Source: Pelagicoccus enzymogenes (lineage in GTDB: Bacteria; Verrucomicrobiota; Verrucomicrobiia; Opitutales; Opitutaceae). Taken from it: a DNA stretch of 64,000 nt. The DNA lies in the NCBI RefSeq assembly GCF_014803405.1, contig NZ_JACYFG010000051.1:620001-684000 (forward strand). The letters run 5' to 3'. Each line of letters opens with the position of its first letter. The first letter of the stretch is position 1. Below the pieces are notes generated by a model. It saw nothing but the letters and a program-made list of their open reading frames with translations, did no database searches and was not told where the DNA came from. Positions 59,765 through 64,000 of this stretch are shown in pieces. Position numbers and translations under genes: made by a program.

Positions 59765-61282
59765 TCAGCCTTCGCTCTTCGGAGGCAAGCTTTTGAGGAG
59801 CGTGCGATGCAGCTCCCTCGCGCTGCTGTCTAGGGGAAGTCGAGACGTGTACTCGACGAAATTCCTCGCCTCTTCCCAGCGGGATCTCGCGACGAGGTAT
59901 TGAGCGATATACAGGGCGATCCATTCGTCGTAGGGATAAATTTGATGTCCTTGTACCAGGACGCTGACTTGCTCCGGTGGGGGTTCGCTTGCGGAGGAGA
60001 GGATCACCTCGCCGAACCGCTTGAAGAGCTCTTGAGAGAAGTCTCCTCCCAATTCTCGGGAACGGTTCAGAGCATGTAGCAGCTCTCCGGTTTCTGCTTC
60101 GTTTATGGATTCCGAGTAAAAGGCGTAGTTCGGAATGTGCTCCCTAAGCAAGCTCGTCGCGTAGTTGAGATAGAGATACGGGGACTCTCCTCCTAGGTCG
60201 ATGGCTCGCTTGAGGTCGGCGGTTGCGTCGCTCCAGCGGCCTTGAGCCATGGATTGGTAACCGAGAAAGGAGGCAGCCAGGGTTGATTGCTCGAGAGCTT
60301 CGGAAGCTCGGGCGAGGTAAGGATACGCTTCTTGAGCGTCGCGGGTCACGAGGAGGAGGGATCCGTAGAGCAGCTGGATTTCCCCTTGGCTCAGAGGGAC
60401 GAGCGCGGCGTCCTCGACGGATGGATTTGCGGGAAGGCCGTACACCAGCTGGGTGAACTTTCCGTTTTTGCAATAGTTGGCGAGCATCTGCTCGAGCTGG
60501 GCGTAGTTGACTCCTAGGAGTTCCATCAAGTCCTCTTCGTAGATGGGAGTCCCGTTTTTTGCCCGGTTGAAGAGTTTGCGGAATGCGTTCTCAGGCAGCT
60601 TGTTTTCGCCGTACATGAGAAAGTGGGTGAGGGCCCAGGATTGGGCGTAGAAGACGCTCGTTTCCTGAGAGCCCGAACCGTATTCGTGAGAACTGTGCTG
60701 GATGCGGAAGAACCGTTTGAGCGGTATCGGTTCATGCCTTTGTAGCGCGTAGATGCTGCTTGGAATGGTGCTTCCTACGACAACCTTGTTGTCCTTTTTT
60801 CGGACAACGGTTGAGAAGAGTTCCGCGAATCCTTCGTCCAGCCACGGCGGTAGTTTCAATCCGGGTTGGTGCAGCAAGTGATGGACGTATTCATGGAACG
60901 CTGTCGACCGGATTTGCTCGGTTTCTCCTTCACCTACTATGATTAGACTAGGGCCTTCGTAGTTATGTTTTAGATACAGTCCGACGATGCTGTTGTTCGG
61001 TTTTCCATCGTAGAGAGGGGCTACTTGCGAAAAGGATTTTCGGCTTTTGAATATGTAGACGTTCAGGGGCATTGCTCCCTCCTGCACAAGTCCTGGAAAG
61101 AGAAGGTCCAATGTGCCGCGAGCGTCCGATAGTTCTGCCAGCAGCTTGCGAGTTCTGTTTTCGCTCGATTCGCTGTAGACGCGCATCCCCTCTATTTCAG
61201 TTTTCCACCATTTGGATTTGGCTGCAAGGTTCGGGCAGAGGAATCCGAGGGCTAGCGAGAGCAGAAGGAATCGAGTAAACAT
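59765..61282 (-). CDS. Secreted gluzincin-type metallopeptidase with TPR-like tail
   Basis: A 505-residue protein with a signal peptide (residues 1-21). A gluzincin-type core follows: STAFHEYVHHLLHQ (zinc His130, His134, catalytic Glu131) and the third ligand in WLDEGFAEL (Glu150). This matches the peptidase-MA/DUF1570-like group, periplasmic or extracellular. The C-terminal half (about 290-500) is helical with TPR-like repeats (YPYLARASEALEQSTLAASFLGYQSMAQGRWSDATADLKRAI). Substrate unknown. It faces the PDZ-pseudoprotease gene with 14 bp between stops. Confidence 0.82.
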   Translation of the reverse strand: MFTRFLLLSLALGFLCPNLAAKSKWWKTEIEGMRVYSESSENRTRKLLAELSDARGTLDLLFPGLVQEGAMPLNVYIFKSRKSFSQVAPLYDGKPNNSIVGLYLKHNYEGPSLIIVGEGETEQIRSTAFHEYVHHLLHQPGLKLPPWLDEGFAELFSTVVRKKDNKVVVGSTIPSSIYALQRHEPIPLKRFFRIQHSSHEYGSGSQETSVFYAQSWALTHFLMYGENKLPENAFRKLFNRAKNGTPIYEEDLMELLGVNYAQLEQMLANYCKNGKFTQLVYGLPANPSVEDAALVPLSQGEIQLLYGSLLLVTRDAQEAYPYLARASEALEQSTLAASFLGYQSMAQGRWSDATADLKRAIDLGGESPYLYLNYATSLLREHIPNYAFYSESINEAETGELLHALNRSRELGGDFSQELFKRFGEVILSSASEPPPEQVSVLVQGHQIYPYDEWIALYIAQYLVARSRWEEARNFVEYTSRLPLDSSARELHRTLLKSLPPKSEG

Positions 61283-61342
61283 GCCTTGCTCTCCAGCAGA
61301 TTATGGACCACTCGATCCATAGAGTGGAAGGGGGGCGGTAAC

Positions 61343-61365
61343 GCGCGCGGAGCGGCCGTTCCACC
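61343..61365 (-). repeat. REP-like palindrome, type C
   Basis: GCGGAGCGGCCGTTCCACC on the + strand, differing by one base from the copy at 5068 over this stretch. It is followed by GGAGGGAACGGCGACGCC (61378-61395), which has a similar look. It lies between two tandem minus-strand genes, near the stop of the EamA gene. Confidence 0.65.
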
Positions 61366-61395
61366 TCGGCTGAGTGTGGAGGGAACGGCGACGCC

Positions 61396-62283
61396 TTATG
61401 CTTTCGCCTTGCGGGCGGCGCGGCGGATTTTTGCGGCCTCGTGGATAACGATGACGGCGCCGCTGACGCAGAGGGTGGCTGCGAAGTAGAAGGTCAAGGG
61501 GGGAGTGTCGCTAAAGATGAGCCAACCGAGGATGCCGGCGGAAACGAATTGGTGTAGGTTCACTACCGCAAAGGTTTGGGCGGTGAAGTAGCGTAAGCTG
61601 TTGTTCAGGGTGACGTGTCCGAGGATGGTGGGGAGTATAGCCATGGCCAGCATCCACCCGGCCTCTTCCCAGGATCCGAGGCTGATGGAATCAAGCGTGA
61701 GCAAGGAGAAGAGAAAGCTCAGAGCCGTCGCCACAACATAGATGGGTACCATGTAGAGCCAGATCGAAGGGAAGTCTTTGTTGATTCTGCCGAAGGCGAG
61801 GTAGGCCGCGAAGGTTATCATGGAGCCGAAGCAGACGAAGTTGCCCAGCAAGTAGTCGGGATTTATGCTGAAGGCATTCGCCGAAAGCACGGCCACTCCT
61901 GCGAGAGCGACCAGCGTACCCAGTATTTCGCGACGGGTGACCTTTTCCTTGATTAGGAAGAAGGCGAGGAACGGCATGACGGCGGGCGTGAGGTTGATGA
62001 TCAAAGTCGCGTTGGCGATGTAGGTCATGCGGGCGCCCAGGGCCCAGGAGATGAGGTGGACGGAAAGCAGGGCGGCGGGTATCAGGCAGCGGCGAAACAT
62101 GCGAAGCTGCACCCTTTCTCGATGGGTGTGCCAGCTTTTCAGGAAAATGGGAAGCAGCAGCAGGGAAGCGAACAGGAGCCGGTAGCTTCCTACCAAGGCA
62201 GGCGGAAGGCTGCTGGACCGGATCAGGATGACCGAGGTCGAGCAGAAGAAAACGCCGGAAAGAAGGAGAAGGAAGCGCAGCAT
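61396..62283 (-). CDS. EamA/DMT-family transporter
   Basis: A 295-residue inner-membrane protein with ten predicted helices in two EamA repeats (FFCSTSVILIRSSSLPPALVGSYRLLFA and FVCFGSMITFAAYLAFGRIN). PAVMPFLAFFLIKEKVTRREILGTLVALAGVAVL is typical of the drug/metabolite transporter superfamily. The substrate is not predictable. It is downstream of the ammonium transporter on the same strand, after that gene's terminator, so it has its own transcript. Confidence 0.85.
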   Translation of the reverse strand: MLRFLLLLSGVFFCSTSVILIRSSSLPPALVGSYRLLFASLLLLPIFLKSWHTHRERVQLRMFRRCLIPAALLSVHLISWALGARMTYIANATLIINLTPAVMPFLAFFLIKEKVTRREILGTLVALAGVAVLSANAFSINPDYLLGNFVCFGSMITFAAYLAFGRINKDFPSIWLYMVPIYVVATALSFLFSLLTLDSISLGSWEEAGWMLAMAILPTILGHVTLNNSLRYFTAQTFAVVNLHQFVSAGILGWLIFSDTPPLTFYFAATLCVSGAVIVIHEAAKIRRAARKAKA

Positions 62284-62417
62284 GGAGGGCTAGTATCTCC
62301 CATGATGCGCGGTTGCTGTCACGAAGAGAATTCGCTAGGTGGGGGTAGACGTTTCGGAGAGCAGGTGCCGGCAATCGCTTTTTGCGTTCGAGAATTCATC
62401 GTAATTGCGAAAGAGGC

Positions 62418-62453
62418 AAAAAGAGCCCCGCTCGCAAAAGCGAAGCGGGGCTC
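62418..62453 (-). terminator. Rho-independent terminator of the ammonium transporter gene
   Basis: GAGCCCCGCT/AGCGGGGCTC (62423-62432, 62444-62453) with an inner CGC/GCG. The minus-strand exit is TTTTTGCC. It lies 39 bp after the amt stop codon. Confidence 0.8.
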
Positions 62454-62492
62454 CCAAAAGGAGTTTGAGTCGAGGGCTGTCCTTTGGGCAAA

Positions 62493-63827
62493 CTATTCGC
62501 CCTTAGCGAGGCCGTAGCCGTGTTCGCCGTGCAGCGATTGGTCGAGGCCAACAATCTCGCTTTGCTTATCGACCCGGAAGCCGACCGTCTTGGCCACAAG
62601 CACGCAAATGATGTAGGTCGCAACTGCGGACAGGCCGATAGTGGCGCCCATACCCAGCATTTGGATACCAAATTGGTCCATTGCCGTCCAAACGCCCGAC
62701 TCGGTTCCGGCGGCGGCGTCCGCAAGCCAGCTGGGGCGAAGGAGAAAAGCAAGCAGCACCACGCCGAGTCCGCTCCCCACGCCGTGGATACCGAAGCAGT
62801 CGAGGGTGTCGTCGTAGCCGAGTTTATCCTTGGCTTTGAGGGCTAGGAAGCAGACGCAAGAGGAGGCAGCTCCCAGCAGGATTGCCCCCATGGGTTGTAC
62901 CACGGCGGCTGCAGGAGTGATGACCACGAGGCCAGAAAGGATGCCGGAAACGAAGCCGAGTGAGGTGACCTTCTTGAATTTGATGGCTTCGATTAGCGTC
63001 CAAGCGAGGGCTCCGGAGGCTCCGGAAATCTGGGTCATGGTGAGGGCTCGAGCCGTGTCGAGGCCGGACTGCACGGTGGAGCCGGCGTTGAACCCGAACC
63101 AGCCTACCCAGAGGAATCCAGCGCCCATCATGGTCATGACAAGGTTGTTGGGATTGATGAGATCGCGCGGGTTTCCCTGTCGCTTACCTAGGAAGAGGGC
63201 GACTACCAAGGCGCTGGTGCCGGCGGAGACGTGAATGACGAGCCCGCCAGCGAGGTCGATAACGCCTGCTGCTCCCACGTTGAGCAGCCAGCCGTCGGCT
63301 GACCAGATCCAGTGGCAAAGCGGGCAGTAGACGAAAAGGAACCAGAGGGCGATGAAGCAAACGTATCCACGAAAGAATACGCGCTCTGCTAGGGCGCCGC
63401 TGATCAGGGCCGGTGTGATAATGGCAAACTTGCCTTGGAACATGGCGACGATGTACTCCGGAATGCCGTCCACGATACTGTTGTCGATACCCTTGAGCAT
63501 GAAGTAGTCGGGATTCCAGCCTATGAAACCGCCGAGCACGCTGTCGCCGAAGGTCAGGGCGTAGCCGCAGACGACCCAGAGCACGCCGATAACTGCCATG
63601 GCCACGAAGCTGTGCATCATGGTGCTGATGACGTTCTTGGTCCGCACCAAGCCGCCGTAAAACATGGCCAGGCCTGGGACCATGAAGAGGACAAGAGCGG
63701 TGGATATGAGCATCCACGCGGTCGTTCCGGTATCTACTGTTCCGTCTGCCGCGGCGTCCTGGCCAAGGCAGATTTGAGGGAGGGACAGTAGAGCGAGTAG
63801 AGGGAGGAGGGTTTTTATTCGCTTCAT
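62493..63827 (-). CDS. amt: Ammonium transporter (Amt family)
   Basis: A 444-residue Amt channel with a cleavable signal peptide (residues 1-25), as in other long-form Amt proteins, and eleven helices. Family motifs: DTGTTAWMLISTALVLFMVPGLAMFYGGLVRTKN, GFLWVGWFGFNAGS, SALVVALFLGKR and CFGIHGVGSGLG. It moves ammonium or ammonia for nitrogen assimilation. The start ATG is at 63827 (MKRIKTLLPLLALLSL), 8 bp beyond an inverted repeat (63835-63849). No GlnK/GlnB gene is adjacent within the window, though the upstream part is cut off. Confidence 0.93.
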   Translation of the reverse strand: MKRIKTLLPLLALLSLPQICLGQDAAADGTVDTGTTAWMLISTALVLFMVPGLAMFYGGLVRTKNVISTMMHSFVAMAVIGVLWVVCGYALTFGDSVLGGFIGWNPDYFMLKGIDNSIVDGIPEYIVAMFQGKFAIITPALISGALAERVFFRGYVCFIALWFLFVYCPLCHWIWSADGWLLNVGAAGVIDLAGGLVIHVSAGTSALVVALFLGKRQGNPRDLINPNNLVMTMMGAGFLWVGWFGFNAGSTVQSGLDTARALTMTQISGASGALAWTLIEAIKFKKVTSLGFVSGILSGLVVITPAAAVVQPMGAILLGAASSCVCFLALKAKDKLGYDDTLDCFGIHGVGSGLGVVLLAFLLRPSWLADAAAGTESGVWTAMDQFGIQMLGMGATIGLSAVATYIICVLVAKTVGFRVDKQSEIVGLDQSLHGEHGYGLAKGE

Positions 63828-63834
63828 CTGTGGG

Positions 63835-63849
63835 GCGGAATCATTCCGC
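63835..63849. promoter_or_regulatory. Perfect inverted repeat just upstream of the amt start
   Basis: GCGGAATCATTCCGC, 7-bp arms around a central C, 8 bp before the amt ATG. It overlaps the place where the ribosome-binding site should be, so it could be an operator or a translation-blocking hairpin. Confidence 0.4.
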
Positions 63850-63970
63850 AACGGATGAATGAAGCAAGGGGTTTTTAATGAACAGAATTCATAAGAATGT
63901 CTTCTGTTTCCGATTAGTTGAAGGAGCGCGTTTAGGGATCCCGACTCCCTAAGAATTCCATTGAAGTGAG

Positions 63971-63993
63971 GGGGCGCTTGACGGGAGCGCCCC
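63971..63993. terminator. Hairpin near the window end
   Basis: GGGGCGCT/AGCGCCCC, 8-bp stem with a 7-nt loop. There is no T-run on either side within the window, so this may be a terminator of a gene beyond the edge or another palindrome. Confidence 0.35.
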
Positions 63994-64000
63994 GATCGTT

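Overview
The window (64 kb, roughly 57-58% G+C) looks like chromosomal DNA from a Gram-negative, probably free-living bacterium of the Verrucomicrobiota, most likely class Opitutia. That placement is an inference. It rests on very large secreted proteins with RCC1, chitobiase C-terminal-like and Ig-like modules, a DUF1080 protein, a CFI-box protein, LytS/LytTR-type regulators and many short intergenic palindromes of the GTAGGAGCG.../GTGGGAGCG... kind. No rRNA, tRNA, CRISPR array, prophage or insertion sequence was seen; gene content is mostly housekeeping plus signalling.

Layout. 1-1.7 kb: two glycine-zipper envelope proteins (the first cut by the window edge) and a PrxQ-type peroxiredoxin. 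1.7-6.1 kb (minus strand): GH20 glycosidase, HAD phosphatase, TruC-like pseudouridine synthase and a secreted DUF4097 protein with TSGG repeats. 6.2-14 kb (minus): two giant secreted proteins, one of delta-60/Ig type and one of RCC1 type. 14-23.3 kb: Rsm22-like methyltransferase, ABC exporter, Pgl-like lactonase, a Tat-type CFI-box protein and a fused 5-oxoprolinase carrying two REP-like insertions inside its reading frame. 23.3-28.1 kb: PAS hybrid kinase, DoxX, pirin and a divergent LysR regulator. 28.1-30.3 kb: ECF sigma factor, membrane anti-sigma-like protein with HEAT-like helices and a second DUF4097 protein, apparently one operon. 30.4-33.2 kb: an S4/RluA pseudouridine synthase and a chemoreceptor with a c-type haem motif. 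33.2-36.8 kb is a zone of gene decay: a LytTR response regulator, its LytS-type kinase and an alpha/beta hydrolase are all broken, while a DUF1080 gene between regulator and kinase is intact. 36.9-42.6 kb: LysE and MFS transporters, a BlaI/M56 sensor pair with a visible operator, a PA0069-type radical SAM protein and a BamE-like protein.

42.8-58.6 kb is rich in phosphorelay parts: a BarA-like hybrid kinase with its own Hpt, a REC-kinase-REC protein, two free Hpt proteins, a REC-kinase, and a REC protein fused to a pseudokinase that has lost both its phospho-His and its ATP-binding Asn. Set within this stretch are larE-larB-larC (nickel-pincer nucleotide synthesis) followed by a small His-rich membrane protein, a TPR protein, a DUF2721 pair, a PPOX-fold protein, birA and nadC. 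58.7-64 kb: a PDZ lipoprotein whose M48 protease motif has been substituted at all three key positions, a secreted gluzincin, an EamA transporter and an ammonium transporter.

The themes that link the region are envelope and secreted proteins, multi-step signal transduction, loss-of-catalysis paralogues (pseudokinase, pseudoprotease, decayed two-component pair), and a family of REP-like palindromes. These palindromes sit at gene ends, supply or touch stop codons, and twice lie inside a coding sequence.
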